Part shown: in pieces, positions 8,109 through 16,982 of the stretch
How the letters are laid out: each line of letters starts with the position of its first letter
Position numbering within the stretch: position 1 is the stretch's first letter
Assembly (NCBI RefSeq): GCF_021556475.1
Contig: NZ_JAKGBZ010000038.1
Location: forward strand, 1-35,499
Direction: 5' to 3'
Source of the DNA: Acidiphilium iwatense
GTDB lineage: Bacteria; Pseudomonadota; Alphaproteobacteria; Acetobacterales; Acetobacteraceae
DNA length: 35,499 nt
Made by a program: the position numbers and the translations under genes
The notes under the pieces: model-generated
The model's input: the letters and a program-made list of their open reading frames with translations, nothing else
Databases searched by the model: none
Told to the model about the DNA's origin: nothing

Positions 8109-8128
8109 TCGGGTATAGGATGTCTCGT

Positions 8129-8872
8129 ATGATCCAAATAATCGGCATTCCCGCCTGCACTAGAATAATCGCCAACCATCACCAGCACGCGACCCCCGCG
8201 CGCTATGGCGAAGCGTTGATCCGCGCCGCCGACGCGATTCCGCTGCTGATCCCGCCGGAGGGCGAGCGCATGATCGCCGTGCTCGACCGCCTGGACGGCA
8301 TATTGTTCGACGGCAGCCCCAGCAACGTGGCGCCCGCGCGTTACGGCGTCGCCAGGGACGCCACGCCCGATGTGCATGACCCTGATCGCGATGCGACCAC
8401 CCTGCCACTGATTCAGGAAGCCCTCGCACGCGGCATGCCGATTTTCGGGATTTGCCGGGGCATGCAGGAACTCAATGTGGCCCTCGGCGGCACGCTGCAT
8501 CAGGAGGTCCACGAGGTTGCCGGACGGACGGATCATCGCGCCGGGACCGGCACCCGCGCCGAGCAGTTCGCGATCAAGCACGAGGTCGCGTTGACCGGCG
8601 CGCTCGCGCGGATCGTGAGTGCTGCGACGATCATGGTCAACTCGGTGCATGGTCAGGCGATCGATCGTCTTGCGCCGGGATTGGTCGTCGAGGGCGTCGC
8701 ACCCGACGGCACGATCGAGGCGGTACGGGTCGAAACCGCAAGCGGCTTCGCGCTCGCCGTGCAATGGCACCCTGAATGGGAGGTGATGGCCTATCCCGAC
8801 CGGGCGCGCCTGTTCGCGGCCTTCGGGCAGGCCTGTGCGGCGTATCGGCAGGGGCTCGCCCGCGCCGCCTGA
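8129..8872 (+). CDS. Gamma-glutamyl-gamma-aminobutyrate hydrolase-like class I glutamine amidotransferase
   Basis: This 247-residue cytosolic protein of the peptidase C26/PuuD family normally hydrolyses gamma-glutamyl amides such as gamma-Glu-GABA. It opens with 'IIGIPACTR' and has the nucleophile elbow 'FGICRGMQELNVALGG' with Cys109. 'NSVHGQAID' leads to the His214-Glu216 pair in 'VQWHPEWE', completing the triad. I chose ATG 8129 because AGGA lies eight bases before it. An in-frame ATG at 8120 has no room for a site. No other putrescine-degradation gene is nearby, so the true amide substrate is uncertain. It follows the efflux gene by 20 bases and may be co-transcribed. Confidence 0.85.
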   Translation: MIQIIGIPACTRIIANHHQHATPARYGEALIRAADAIPLLIPPEGERMIAVLDRLDGILFDGSPSNVAPARYGVARDATPDVHDPDRDATTLPLIQEALARGMPIFGICRGMQELNVALGGTLHQEVHEVAGRTDHRAGTGTRAEQFAIKHEVALTGALARIVSAATIMVNSVHGQAIDRLAPGLVVEGVAPDGTIEAVRVETASGFALAVQWHPEWEVMAYPDRARLFAAFGQACAAYRQGLARAA

Positions 8873-8926
8873 CTTTCGCGACGAACCGGGCTATATGACG
8901 CCAACATCGCATAAGGAGACGTCGCC

Positions 8927-9376
8927 ATGGACGTTCAGACCATCGACAACCAGTATCAGCAATTGCAGAGTCAGGCGCAGCAGACCGTGCAGGAGTTGAA
9001 AGACCTCGCCGCCAAATTGCAGACCGCCTCACAGTCCGGCAATCAGGATGCACGCGAATGGCTGCTCGATCTGAAGGAAATCGCACTCGCGATCCAGGCC
9101 GAGCAGAATCAGGTAGCCAATCTGCTCCAGGCGTTGCACGGGTTCGTCGCCAACCAGTCCCAGCAGCTCAGCTCGGTGCCGCAGACCCAGCAGCCGCAAA
9201 TGCAACAACCTTGGGGCGCGCCGCAGCCGCAGGGCTATCCGCAGCAACCCTATCCGCCTTACCCGCAGCAGGGCGGCGGCTTGCTGGGCGGCTTTCTGAA
9301 TTCGGGTTTCGGCCGCGCGGTCGCGATGGGTGCCGGATTCGGCATCGGCGACGACATCATCAACAGCATTTTCTGA
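8927..9376 (+). CDS. Uncharacterised coiled-coil, Pro/Gln-rich protein
   Basis: This is a 149-residue protein with three visible parts. Residues about 1-85 are heptad-like and Gln/Leu-rich ('[25 protein letters not shown]'), probably a coiled coil. Residues about 86-120 are a Pro/Gln/Tyr-rich linker ('[12 protein letters not shown]'). Residues 121-149 form a Gly-rich hydrophobic tail ending '[11 protein letters not shown]'. The architecture resembles DUF2076-like proteins, but I cannot confirm membership. There is no signal peptide. A strong AAGGAG site precedes the ATG. It ends 10 bases before accD, so it may share its transcript. The trp genes that often precede accD in alphaproteobacteria are absent here. 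Confidence 0.75.
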   Translation: MDVQTIDNQYQQLQSQAQQTVQELKDLAAKLQTASQSGNQDAREWLLDLKEIALAIQAEQNQVANLLQALHGFVANQSQQLSSVPQTQQPQMQQPWGAPQPQGYPQQPYPPYPQQGGGLLGGFLNSGFGRAVAMGAGFGIGDDIINSIF

Positions 9377-9386
9377 TCGCAGCCCG

Positions 9387-10256
9387 ATGAACTGGCTGAC
9401 TGAGTTCGTCCGCCCGCGCATTCGCACCTTGCTCGGTCGCAAGGAGGCGCCGGACAATCTCTGGCACCAGTGCCCGTCCTGCCAGCAGATGATCTTCCAT
9501 CGGGAGTTCGAGGCTGCCAGGAAGGTGTGCCCGCATTGCGGCCACCATATGCGCGCGAGCGCTGCCGAGCGCCTGGCCTGGACGTTTGACGAAGGAACGT
9601 TCCACAAGATCGATTTACCGAAAGCACCGGCAGATCCGCTGAAGTTTCAGGACAAGAAGCGCTACCCGGACCGTCTGGCCGATACGCGCAAGAAAACCGG
9701 AATGGAGGATGCCGTGCTGGTCGCCCATGGTAGCGTCGGTGGCCACAAAGCGGTCGTCGCCGCGATGGATTTCCGCTTCATGGGCGGTTCGATGGGAGCC
9801 GCGATGGGCGAGGCGCTGGTGGCGGCGGCACGGCTCGCGGTTCTGCAGCGCGCTGCGTTGATCGTGTTCACCGCATCGGGCGGGGCGCGGATGCAGGAGG
9901 GCCCGATCAGCCTGATGCAGATGCCGCGCACCACCATTGCCGTGCAGATGGTCCGCGAGGTGGGCCTGCCCTATATCGTCGTGCTCACCGATCCCACCAC
10001 CGGCGGCGTTACCGCCTCTTTCGCGATGCTCGGCGACATCCAGATCGCCGAGCCGAACGCATTGATCGGCTTCGCCGGCGCGCGGGTGATCGAGGAAACC
10101 ATCCGCGAGAAGCTGCCGCCAGGGTTCCAGCGGGCGGAATATCTTCTCGAGCACGGCATGATCGACATGGTGGTGCCGCGCGGCGAACTGACACCCATGA
10201 TCGGAAGGCTGCTCGGATTGCTGAGGGTCGCGCCGGCGGAGCAGCGCGCGGCGTGA
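9387..10256 (+). CDS. accD: Acetyl-CoA carboxylase carboxyltransferase, beta subunit
   Basis: This 289-residue beta subunit of the carboxyltransferase transfers CO2 from carboxybiotin to acetyl-CoA to make malonyl-CoA, together with AccA. An N-terminal zinc ribbon is visible with Cys29, Cys32, Cys48 and Cys51 ('CPSC' and 'CPHCGHH'). The crotonase-fold core contains '[19 protein letters not shown]', '[19 protein letters not shown]' and '[12 protein letters not shown]'. The start ATG 9387 ([13 protein letters not shown]) matches the family. The stop overlaps the folC GTG start. The accD-folC pairing is common in proteobacteria. Confidence 0.97.
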   Translation: MNWLTEFVRPRIRTLLGRKEAPDNLWHQCPSCQQMIFHREFEAARKVCPHCGHHMRASAAERLAWTFDEGTFHKIDLPKAPADPLKFQDKKRYPDRLADTRKKTGMEDAVLVAHGSVGGHKAVVAAMDFRFMGGSMGAAMGEALVAAARLAVLQRAALIVFTASGGARMQEGPISLMQMPRTTIAVQMVREVGLPYIVVLTDPTTGGVTASFAMLGDIQIAEPNALIGFAGARVIEETIREKLPPGFQRAEYLLEHGMIDMVVPRGELTPMIGRLLGLLRVAPAEQRAA

Positions 10257-11536
10257 CCCGGATCGATGCGCGGCTGGAGCGGCTTCATACCCTCTATCCG
10301 CGCCTGATCGACCTGCGCCTGGAGCGGCTGGAACGGTTGCTCGCCGCCCTCGGCAACCCGGAACGCCGCCTGCCGCCCATTATTCATGTGGCCGGCACCA
10401 ACGGCAAGGGCAGCACCTGCGCCTTCATCCGCGCGATCGCCGAAGCGGCCGGACTCAGGCCGCACGTCTACACCTCGCCGCATCTGGTGCGGTTCAACGA
10501 GCGCATCCGCATTGCCGGGGCGCTAGTGGATGATGACGTGCTTGACGCAGCGCTGGCCGAGATCGAACGAGTTAACGATACCGCCCCCATCACTGTGTTC
10601 GAGGCAATCACCGCCGCGGCGTTCCTGTTATTTGCAGCGCAGGATGCCGATCTCGCGGTGATCGAGGTAGGGCTCGGGGGCACCTTTGATGCGACCAACG
10701 TGATCCCGCCGCCAGTGGCAGCGGGGATCACCGCGATCTCGCTCGATCATCGTGAGTTTCTGGGTGATACAGAAACGGTGATCGCGCGGGAAAAAGCCGG
10801 CATCATCAAGCCGGACGTCTACACGGTCACCGGAACCCAGCCGCCCGACATCTTCGCGGTGATCGAGGAAACCGCACGCGGCAAAGGCGCATCACTCGCC
10901 GCCCGCGGCCGGGAATGGTTCGTGACCCCCTCCGCACAGAGCTTCGGGTTCGAGGATGCGCGCGGGCGGCTCGATTTGCCGCACCCTTCGCTGGGCGGAG
11001 CCCATCAGTTCGACAATGCGGGTATCGCAATCGCATCCCTGCGCGGCAGCGGTATTGCGATCCCGGAAGACGCGTTTGCCACGGGCATGATTCGCGCGGA
11101 ATGGCCGGCACGATTGCAGCGTCTCGCTTCGCCCTTCGTCGATCTGCTGCCATCGGGCTCGTCGCTCTGGCTCGACGGCGCCCATAATCCAGGCGGTGCC
11201 CATGCCATCGCAGGCGTTTTGCGGGACTGGCCGGGGCCGACTCATCTCATCGTCGGGATGAAGCAGTCGAAAGATTGCGCCGAATTCCTGCGCATCGTGA
11301 TGCCACATGCCGCGAGTATTCAGGCGGTTGCGGAACCGGAACAGCATCTGGCGTTGCCGGTGGACCAGATCGTCGCGGCTTCGGGCGGCATCGCGACCGT
11401 CGGCCCGGATGTCGCGACGGCACTGCGGCGCCTCGCCGAAGATGGCGAGGCCAAGCGTGTCATGATCTGCGGCTCGCTCTATCTTGCGGGAGTGATCCTT
11501 GCACGAGCCCAAGCATTCGCTTCGGTGTCAGGATAA
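10253..11536 (+). CDS. folC: Bifunctional folylpolyglutamate synthase / dihydrofolate synthase
   Basis: This 427-residue Mur-ligase-family enzyme adds L-glutamate to dihydropteroate and then to folates, using ATP. The P-loop '[15 protein letters not shown]' lies at 45-59, followed by '[15 protein letters not shown]', '[13 protein letters not shown]' and '[27 protein letters not shown]'. The C-terminal domain has '[15 protein letters not shown]'. Translation begins at a GTG that overlaps the accD stop (GTGA). The pca operon starts only 25 bases beyond the stop with no room for a full promoter. Confidence 0.95.
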   Translation: MTRIDARLERLHTLYPRLIDLRLERLERLLAALGNPERRLPPIIHVAGTNGKGSTCAFIRAIAEAAGLRPHVYTSPHLVRFNERIRIAGALVDDDVLDAALAEIERVNDTAPITVFEAITAAAFLLFAAQDADLAVIEVGLGGTFDATNVIPPPVAAGITAISLDHREFLGDTETVIAREKAGIIKPDVYTVTGTQPPDIFAVIEETARGKGASLAARGREWFVTPSAQSFGFEDARGRLDLPHPSLGGAHQFDNAGIAIASLRGSGIAIPEDAFATGMIRAEWPARLQRLASPFVDLLPSGSSLWLDGAHNPGGAHAIAGVLRDWPGPTHLIVGMKQSKDCAEFLRIVMPHAASIQAVAEPEQHLALPVDQIVAASGGIATVGPDVATALRRLAEDGEAKRVMICGSLYLAGVILARAQAFASVSG

Positions 11537-11561
11537 TACCAGAAAGCGATCAGGAAACCCC

Positions 11562-12704
11562 ATGTTCATCACTGTTGACGAGATTGCGGTGCATGTTCGG
11601 GTGGAAGGTCCGGCGGGTGGAGTGCCTTTGGTCCTGCTTCATTCGTTAGGCACCAGTTCGCATATATGGGATGCGCAAGCGGAAGTGCTGGCGCGATCGT
11701 TCCGGGTGATCCGGCCCGATCTGCGCGGTCATGGGCTGACCGAGGCGACGTCGGGCGATTATACGATGGCGCTGCTGGCGGAGGATCTCGCTGGACTGCT
11801 CGATGCGCTGGATATCGGCCGCGTGCATCTCGGCGGCATTTCGATCGGCGGCATGATCGCACAGGAATTCGCCGCGACCCATCCCGAGCGCGTCGCCTCG
11901 CTAATCCTCTGCGATACCGCGATGGCGATTCCGCCCGTCGAGCTCTGGCGCGAACGGATCGCCACGGTGCGCGCGCAGGGCATCGGCGCGATCGAAGAGG
12001 CCGTGCTGGCGCGCTGGGTGACGTCGGGATTCGTCGCCGCACCCGAGGCGCGCGGCCTGCGCGCGATGCTGCGCACCACCAGCGTCGATGGCTATGCCGG
12101 CTGCGCCGCCGCGATCGCTGCAGCCGACCTCGCCGCATGCACGAGCACGCTGCGCACGCCTGCGGTGGTGATCGTGGGCGACAGCGATCTCGCCACGCCG
12201 ATTGCCTCGTCGCAAGCCTTGCACGGCACGATTTCCGGCTCCGCATTGATCGTGATCAAGGGTGCGGCCCATATTCCGACGGTCGAGAAACCCGCTGCGG
12301 TCACCAAGGCGATCGTCGATTTCCTGACGCCGCGCGCCGAGCCTTACGAAGCCGGCCTCGCGGTGCGCAAGCAGGTGCTGGGCGATGCCCATGTCGCGCG
12401 TTCGTTCGCCAACGCCACCGAGTTCGACCGCGACTTCCAGCGTTTCATCACCGAAACCGCCTGGGGGAAAATCTGGACGCGGCCGGGGCTGGACCGGCGC
12501 GCCCGCTCGCTGCTGACCCTGGCGATCACCGCCGCGCTGGGGCGCGAGGAGGAATTCAAGCTGCATCTGCGCGCGACCCGCAATACCGGCGCTTCGCATG
12601 AAGAGATCGCCGAAGCGCTGATGCACACGGCGATCTATGCCGGTGTGCCGGCGGCGAACGCGGCGTTTCGCATGGCCAAGGAAGTCTTCAAGGAAACCCC
12701 ATGA
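11562..12704 (+). CDS. pcaL: PcaD-PcaC fusion: 3-oxoadipate enol-lactonase / 4-carboxymuconolactone decarboxylase
   Basis: This 380-residue fusion covers two consecutive protocatechuate steps: decarboxylation of 4-carboxymuconolactone to 3-oxoadipate enol-lactone, and lactone hydrolysis to 3-oxoadipate. Residues 1 to about 255 are an alpha/beta hydrolase with an oxyanion 'LLHSLGTSSHIWD', nucleophile Ser94 in 'GGISIGGMIAQ', Asp in 'IVGDSDLATP' and His in 'GAAHIPTVEKP'. Residues about 265-380 are a CMD domain with 'GLAVRKQVLGDAHV' and 'EEFKLHLRATRNTGASHEEIAEALMHTAIYAGVPAANAAFRMA'. Fusions of this order are called PcaL in actinobacteria. AGGAAA precedes the ATG. The stop overlaps the pcaH start (ATGA), so translation is coupled. 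Confidence 0.92.
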   Translation: MFITVDEIAVHVRVEGPAGGVPLVLLHSLGTSSHIWDAQAEVLARSFRVIRPDLRGHGLTEATSGDYTMALLAEDLAGLLDALDIGRVHLGGISIGGMIAQEFAATHPERVASLILCDTAMAIPPVELWRERIATVRAQGIGAIEEAVLARWVTSGFVAAPEARGLRAMLRTTSVDGYAGCAAAIAAADLAACTSTLRTPAVVIVGDSDLATPIASSQALHGTISGSALIVIKGAAHIPTVEKPAAVTKAIVDFLTPRAEPYEAGLAVRKQVLGDAHVARSFANATEFDRDFQRFITETAWGKIWTRPGLDRRARSLLTLAITAALGREEEFKLHLRATRNTGASHEEIAEALMHTAIYAGVPAANAAFRMAKEVFKETP

Positions 12705-13405
12705 TGATCGACACGACTCCGTTCCGTGCTCTGACGCCGGATACCCAGCCGCCTTATCTGGCGCCGGAGTATCGCAGCACGGTACTGCGTTCGCCCCGTT
12801 CGGCCCCGGTCGCGATCCCGCAGACCATCACCGAACTGACCGGGCCGGTTTTCACTGCGCCACAATTCCCGCCGACCGACAATCTCGCGCTGACCGATGG
12901 ACGCGAGGCGCTGGGCGAACGCATCATCGTCACCGGAAGAGTGCTGGACGAGGATGGCAAGCCGGTGCCGCATTCCATGATCGAGATCTGGCAAGCCAAT
13001 GCCGCCGGGCGCTATGCCCATCCAGGCGATACCCACGATGCCCCGCTCGACCCGAATTTCAGAGGCAGCGGCCGGGTGTTCACCGATCAGAATGGCGCCT
13101 ATCGCTTCGTCACGATCAAGCCCGGTGCCTATCCATGGGGCAATCACCATAACGCGTGGCGGCCGAACCACATCCATGTCTCGCTGTTCGGGCCGGGCTT
13201 CGCGACACGGCTGATCACCCAGATGTATTTCCCCGGCGATCCGCTGCTCGACCTCGACCCGATCTTTCTCGCAACCCCCGACGCCGATGCGCGCAACCGG
13301 CTGATCGCCGCCTTCGATATCGGCGTCACCGAACCGGGTCGCGCCCTCGGCTACCACTTCGATATCGTGCTGCGCGGCCGGCACGCCACGCCGATGGAAA
13401 ACTGA
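12701..13405 (+). CDS. pcaH: Protocatechuate 3,4-dioxygenase, beta subunit
   Basis: This 234-residue catalytic subunit of the intradiol Fe(III) dioxygenase cleaves protocatechuate to 3-carboxy-cis,cis-muconate. All four iron ligands are visible at positions that fit Pseudomonas PcaH with a shift of three: Tyr105 in 'GRYAHPGD', Tyr144 in 'PGAYPWG', and His157 and His159 in 'RPNHIHVSLFG'. The intradiol core 'VTGRVLDEDGKPVPHSMIEIWQANAAG' begins near 77. The N-terminal arm that packs on PcaG is present. The start overlaps the pcaL stop. The length is typical. Confidence 0.96.
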   Translation: MMIDTTPFRALTPDTQPPYLAPEYRSTVLRSPRSAPVAIPQTITELTGPVFTAPQFPPTDNLALTDGREALGERIIVTGRVLDEDGKPVPHSMIEIWQANAAGRYAHPGDTHDAPLDPNFRGSGRVFTDQNGAYRFVTIKPGAYPWGNHHNAWRPNHIHVSLFGPGFATRLITQMYFPGDPLLDLDPIFLATPDADARNRLIAAFDIGVTEPGRALGYHFDIVLRGRHATPMEN

Positions 13406-13409
13406 CGGA

Positions 13410-13940
13410 ATGTTTGCCACCGCCAGCCAGACCATCGGCCCTTTTTGGCACCTGATCGACGATCCCGCCTGGTTCGATCTCACCCGCTTCGGCGCCGAAG
13501 GCGAGCGCATCGCCATCGAAGGCCGCATGACCGACGGCGCCGCTGCCGGCGTGACCGACGCGGCGATCGAACTGTTCCAGACTTCGCCCGCGCGTTCGGC
13601 AAGCTTTCCCGGCTATGGCCGCACCGCGACCGGAAGCGACGGGACATTCCGCTTCGTCACGATCAGACCGGAGCCGTTGTCCGGTCCCGCCGGTGCGCGC
13701 GGCAACGCGCTCCAGGCACCGCATTGCGGCATCGCGATCTTCGCGCGCGGCCTGCTGAAACCGCTGTTCACGCGGGTCTATTTCGCCGGCGAAGCCCTGA
13801 ACGAGACCGACCCGATCCTCGCCCTGATCGACCCGCCTTCGCGCCGCCCCACCCTGATCGCGCGACAAATCGCCCCCGCGCGCTACCATCTCGACATCAG
13901 CCTGCAAGGCGACGCCGAAACCGTCTTCCTGGAGTTCTGA
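13410..13940 (+). CDS. pcaG: Protocatechuate 3,4-dioxygenase, alpha subunit
   Basis: This 176-residue non-catalytic partner assembles with PcaH into the (alpha-beta)n dioxygenase. It opens 'ATASQTIGPFWHLIDDP', typical of PcaG, then 'IEGRMTDGAAAGVTDAAIELFQ' and 'GTFRFVTIRPEP'. The pseudo-active site 'APHCGIAIFARGLLKPLFTRVYFAGE' lacks the Tyr/His iron ligands, as expected for alpha subunits. It is a little shorter than many PcaG proteins (about 190-205), mostly in loops. It lies four bases after pcaH and four before pcaF. Confidence 0.94.
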   Translation: MFATASQTIGPFWHLIDDPAWFDLTRFGAEGERIAIEGRMTDGAAAGVTDAAIELFQTSPARSASFPGYGRTATGSDGTFRFVTIRPEPLSGPAGARGNALQAPHCGIAIFARGLLKPLFTRVYFAGEALNETDPILALIDPPSRRPTLIARQIAPARYHLDISLQGDAETVFLEF

Positions 13941-13943
13941 CCG

Positions 13944-15146
13944 ATGGCCGAAGCCTTCATCTGCGACTACATCCGCACGCCGTTCGGCCGCTATGGCGGG
14001 GCGCTGGCTTCGGTGCGCACCGACGACCTCGCTGCCATCCCGATCCGCGCCTTGCTTGCGCGCAACCCTTCGCTTGACCCCGCGCTGATCGACGAGGTTC
14101 TGCTCGGCTGCGCCAATCAGGTGGGCGAGGACAACCGCAACGTCGCGCGCATGGCGGCGCTGCTGGCGGCCCTGCCGGAAAGCATTCCCGGCGGCACGAT
14201 CAACCGGCTGTGCGGCTCCGGCCTCGACGCGGTGGGCACCGCCGCGCGCGCGATCCGCGCTGGAGAGGCCGAAATGATCGTCGCCGGCGGGGTCGAGAGC
14301 ATGACCCGCGCGCCCTTCGTAATGGGTAAGAGCGCGGAAGCCTTCGGCCGCGCCGCCGAGCTGTTCGACACCACGATCGGCTGGCGCTTCGTCAATCCGG
14401 TCATGCGCGTCCGGTATGGCACCGACTCTATGCCCGAAACCGGTGAAAACGTCGCCGCCGAATTCCAGATCAGCCGCGCCGATCAGGATAAGTTCGCCTA
14501 CGCCAGCCAACAGAAATGCAAAACCGCGCAGAACGCCGGATTTTTCGCCGGCGAGATCGTGCCGGTCACGCTCAAGAGCCGCAAAGGCGAGACCGTGGTC
14601 GATACCGACGAACACCCGCGCCCCGAAACCACGCTGGAGGGGCTGGCCAAGCTGAAAACCCCGTTCCGCGATCCCGGCAGCGTCACCGCTGGCAACGCCT
14701 CGGGGGTGAACGACGGCGCGGCCGCCTTGATCGTGGCGTCCGAGGCGGCGGCGCAGCGGTATGGGCTGACCCCGCGCGGACGCATCGTCGCGATGACGAC
14801 GGCGGGCGTGCCGCCGCGCATCATGGGCATCGGCCCGGTGCCCGCCACCGAAAAACTCCTGGCGAAAGCCGGGATTGCGCTGAACGCGATCGACACGATC
14901 GAACTGAACGAGGCGTTCGCGAGCCAGGCGCTCGCGGTGACGCGCCGGCTCGGGATCGAGGATGGCGACGACCGGGTCAATCCGCATGGCGGGGCGATCG
15001 CGCTCGGCCACCCGCTCGGCGCCTCCGGTGCACGGCTGGCCGGCACCGCCTTGCGCGCCCTGGAAACCGACGGCGGCAAACGCGCCATCGCCACCATGTG
15101 CATCGGCGTCGGCCAGGGGATTGCCATGCTGATCGAACGGATCTGA
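13944..15146 (+). CDS. pcaF: 3-oxoadipyl-CoA thiolase
   Basis: This 400-residue thiolase cleaves 3-oxoadipyl-CoA with CoA to succinyl-CoA and acetyl-CoA, the last step of the pathway. Nucleophile Cys90 is in 'INRLCGSGLDAVG'. 'GGVESMTRAPFVMGKSAEAFGR' is typical of PcaF/PaaJ thiolases rather than PhaA. The active-site His is in 'NPHGGAIALGHPLGASGARL' and the second Cys in 'TMCIGVGQGIAML'. A PaaJ role in phenylacetate degradation cannot be excluded by sequence alone, but the pca context settles it. The next gene starts four bases after the stop. Confidence 0.95.
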   Translation: MAEAFICDYIRTPFGRYGGALASVRTDDLAAIPIRALLARNPSLDPALIDEVLLGCANQVGEDNRNVARMAALLAALPESIPGGTINRLCGSGLDAVGTAARAIRAGEAEMIVAGGVESMTRAPFVMGKSAEAFGRAAELFDTTIGWRFVNPVMRVRYGTDSMPETGENVAAEFQISRADQDKFAYASQQKCKTAQNAGFFAGEIVPVTLKSRKGETVVDTDEHPRPETTLEGLAKLKTPFRDPGSVTAGNASGVNDGAAALIVASEAAAQRYGLTPRGRIVAMTTAGVPPRIMGIGPVPATEKLLAKAGIALNAIDTIELNEAFASQALAVTRRLGIEDGDDRVNPHGGAIALGHPLGASGARLAGTALRALETDGGKRAIATMCIGVGQGIAMLIERI

Positions 15147-15150
15147 CACG

Positions 15151-16314
15151 ATGTCATTATCGCTGCCCGAGACGATGGCGTCCACGCCGGCGATGCGCGC
15201 CATCTTCGATGCGCGCGGCGCCGCCCAGGCGATGCTCGATGTCGAGGCGGCACTCGCCCGCGCCAACGCCGCGATCGGCGCAATTTCCACCGCCGCCGCC
15301 GCCGCGATCGCCAAAGCCTGCGATGCAACCACGATCGATCTGGATGCGCTCGCGCGCGATGGTGCGAGTGCCGGCACGGTGGTGATTCCATTGGTCGCCT
15401 GGTTGCGCGCGCAAGTGCCGGACCATGCGGATGCGGTACATCGCGGCGGCACCTCGCAGGACGTGGTCGACACCGCGCTGGTGCTGCAATTGCGGCGCGG
15501 CCTCGAGCTCCTCGACGCCGACATCGCCGCGATGGCGGATGCCGCCGCGCGTCTCACCCGCGACCACGCGGCAACACCGATGATCGCCCGCACATTGCTG
15601 CAACCCGCTTTGCCGACGACCTTCGGATTAAAGGCGGCAAACTGGCTCGTGGCGCTCGATGACGCACGGTTAGCGCTACGCGACGCCCAGCACCCCGCCC
15701 TGACGCTCCAGTTCGGCACCGCCGCCGGCACGCTCGATGGATTCGGCACAAATGCCCAACACGCGACCGAAACCCTCGCCGCCGCGCTCGATCTCCCCGT
15801 CCCTCCGCTGCCCTGGCACACGCGCCGCGCACCGCTCGCCCGGCTCGGCTGCACTATCGCCGCGGCGATCGGCGGGTTCGGCAAAATTGCCACCGATAGT
15901 CTGCTCCTCATGCAGGCTGAAATCGCCGAGGTTCACGAACCGGTGACGCCAGGGCGCGGCGGATCGTCGGCGATGGCGCATAAGCGCAACCCGACCCTGT
16001 CGATCGCCGTGCGCGCCGCCTCGCTCCGCGCCCCGCATCTGGCCGCGACTTTACTCGCCGCCATCCCGCAGGAACACGAACGCGCCGCCGGCGCCTGGCA
16101 GGCCGAGCAATCGGTTTGGCCCGACCTGATGCTGACCGCGAGCGGCGCTTTCGCCGCCCTGCGCGAGGCGCTGGACGGTCTGACCGTCGATGCGGACGCG
16201 ATGGCGCGCAATCTCCGCCACGCGCCCGCCATCCCGGCATCGGCGGCGATCCCCGCGCTGATCGCCCAAGCTCTCGACCATCACGACACGATCACGAAAG
16301 CCCTTCACCCATGA
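15151..16314 (+). CDS. pcaB: 3-carboxy-cis,cis-muconate cycloisomerase
   Basis: This 387-residue member of the fumarase/aspartase superfamily cyclises 3-carboxy-cis,cis-muconate to 4-carboxymuconolactone. The three conserved regions are visible: 'GGTSQDVVDTALVLQLR' (99-115), 'ARTLLQPALPTTFGLKAANW' (146-165) and the mobile signature loop 'GGSSAMAHKRNP' (270-281) with Ser272/Ser273. The loop has Ala where many superfamily members have Pro (MPxKxN). The length is between the short (about 350) and long (about 450) PcaB forms. The stop overlaps the pcaI start (ATGA). Confidence 0.93.
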   Translation: MSLSLPETMASTPAMRAIFDARGAAQAMLDVEAALARANAAIGAISTAAAAAIAKACDATTIDLDALARDGASAGTVVIPLVAWLRAQVPDHADAVHRGGTSQDVVDTALVLQLRRGLELLDADIAAMADAAARLTRDHAATPMIARTLLQPALPTTFGLKAANWLVALDDARLALRDAQHPALTLQFGTAAGTLDGFGTNAQHATETLAAALDLPVPPLPWHTRRAPLARLGCTIAAAIGGFGKIATDSLLLMQAEIAEVHEPVTPGRGGSSAMAHKRNPTLSIAVRAASLRAPHLAATLLAAIPQEHERAAGAWQAEQSVWPDLMLTASGAFAALREALDGLTVDADAMARNLRHAPAIPASAAIPALIAQALDHHDTITKALHP

Positions 16315-16982
16315 TCGACAAATTCGTCCCCGATATCGATGCGGCGCTCGAGGGCATCGGCGACGGCGCGACCATCATGGTCGGCGGTTTCGGCGCGGTC
16401 GGCCAGCCGCACGCGCTGGTCGATGCCCTCGGCGAGCGCGGACTGCGCGACCTGACCATCATCGCCAACAACGCGGGCGGGGATTTCGGCGGTCTGCCCA
16501 AGCTGATCGCCCAGGGCGCGATCCGCAAGGTGATCTGCTCCTATCCGCGCGCCTCCGGCAAAACCGCGTTCGACGCGCTTTACGCCCAAGACCGGATCGA
16601 GCTTGAACTGGTCCCCCAGGGCACCCTCGCCGAGCGCATCCGCGCGGCGGGCGCCGGCATTCCCGCCTTCTTCACCCCGACCGGCGCCGGCACCCAACTC
16701 GCCGAAGGCAAGGAAATCCGCATCATCAACGGCAGGCCCTGCATTCTGGAAACCGCACTCGCCGCCGAATTCGCGCTGATCGAAGCGTGGGAAGCCGATC
16801 GCTGGGGCAACCTCACCTATCGGCGCACCGGACGCAATTTCAATCCGCTGATGGCGAGTGCAGCAACCCTCACCATCGCGCTCGCCCATCGCAAGCGCGA
16901 ACTCGGCGCGATCGACCCGGATGCCGTCATCACCCCCGGCCTGTTTGTCGACCGGATCTTTATCGCGGAGACCACATCATGA
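16311..16982 (+). CDS. pcaI: 3-oxoacid CoA-transferase, subunit A
   Basis: This 223-residue alpha subunit of the succinyl-CoA:3-oxoadipate CoA-transferase activates 3-oxoadipate for thiolysis. It has the N-terminal 'GDGATIMVGGFGAVGQPHALVDAL', then 'LTIIANNAGGDFGGLPKLI', 'VICSYPRASGK', 'ELVPQGTLAERIRAAGAGIPAFFTPTGAGTQLAEGKE' and 'EAWEADRWGNLTYRRTGRNFNPLMASAA', as in PcaI/ScoA. The catalytic Glu is in the B subunit. ATG 16311 overlaps the pcaB stop, and the 3' end overlaps pcaJ. A general SCOT (ketone-body) role is possible by sequence, but operon position supports 3-oxoadipate. Confidence 0.92.
   Translation: MIDKFVPDIDAALEGIGDGATIMVGGFGAVGQPHALVDALGERGLRDLTIIANNAGGDFGGLPKLIAQGAIRKVICSYPRASGKTAFDALYAQDRIELELVPQGTLAERIRAAGAGIPAFFTPTGAGTQLAEGKEIRIINGRPCILETALAAEFALIEAWEADRWGNLTYRRTGRNFNPLMASAATLTIALAHRKRELGAIDPDAVITPGLFVDRIFIAETTS

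Noticed and set aside
8120-8872. Start at ATG 8120 for the amidotransferase-like gene
   Set aside because: There is no space for a ribosome-binding site, and the AGGA at 8117-8120 is well placed for ATG 8129 instead.
13326-15911. A long open frame on the minus strand opposite pcaG, pcaF and pcaB
   Set aside because: It has the same compositional shadow effect, with no domain signature, and all three plus-strand genes show complete active sites.
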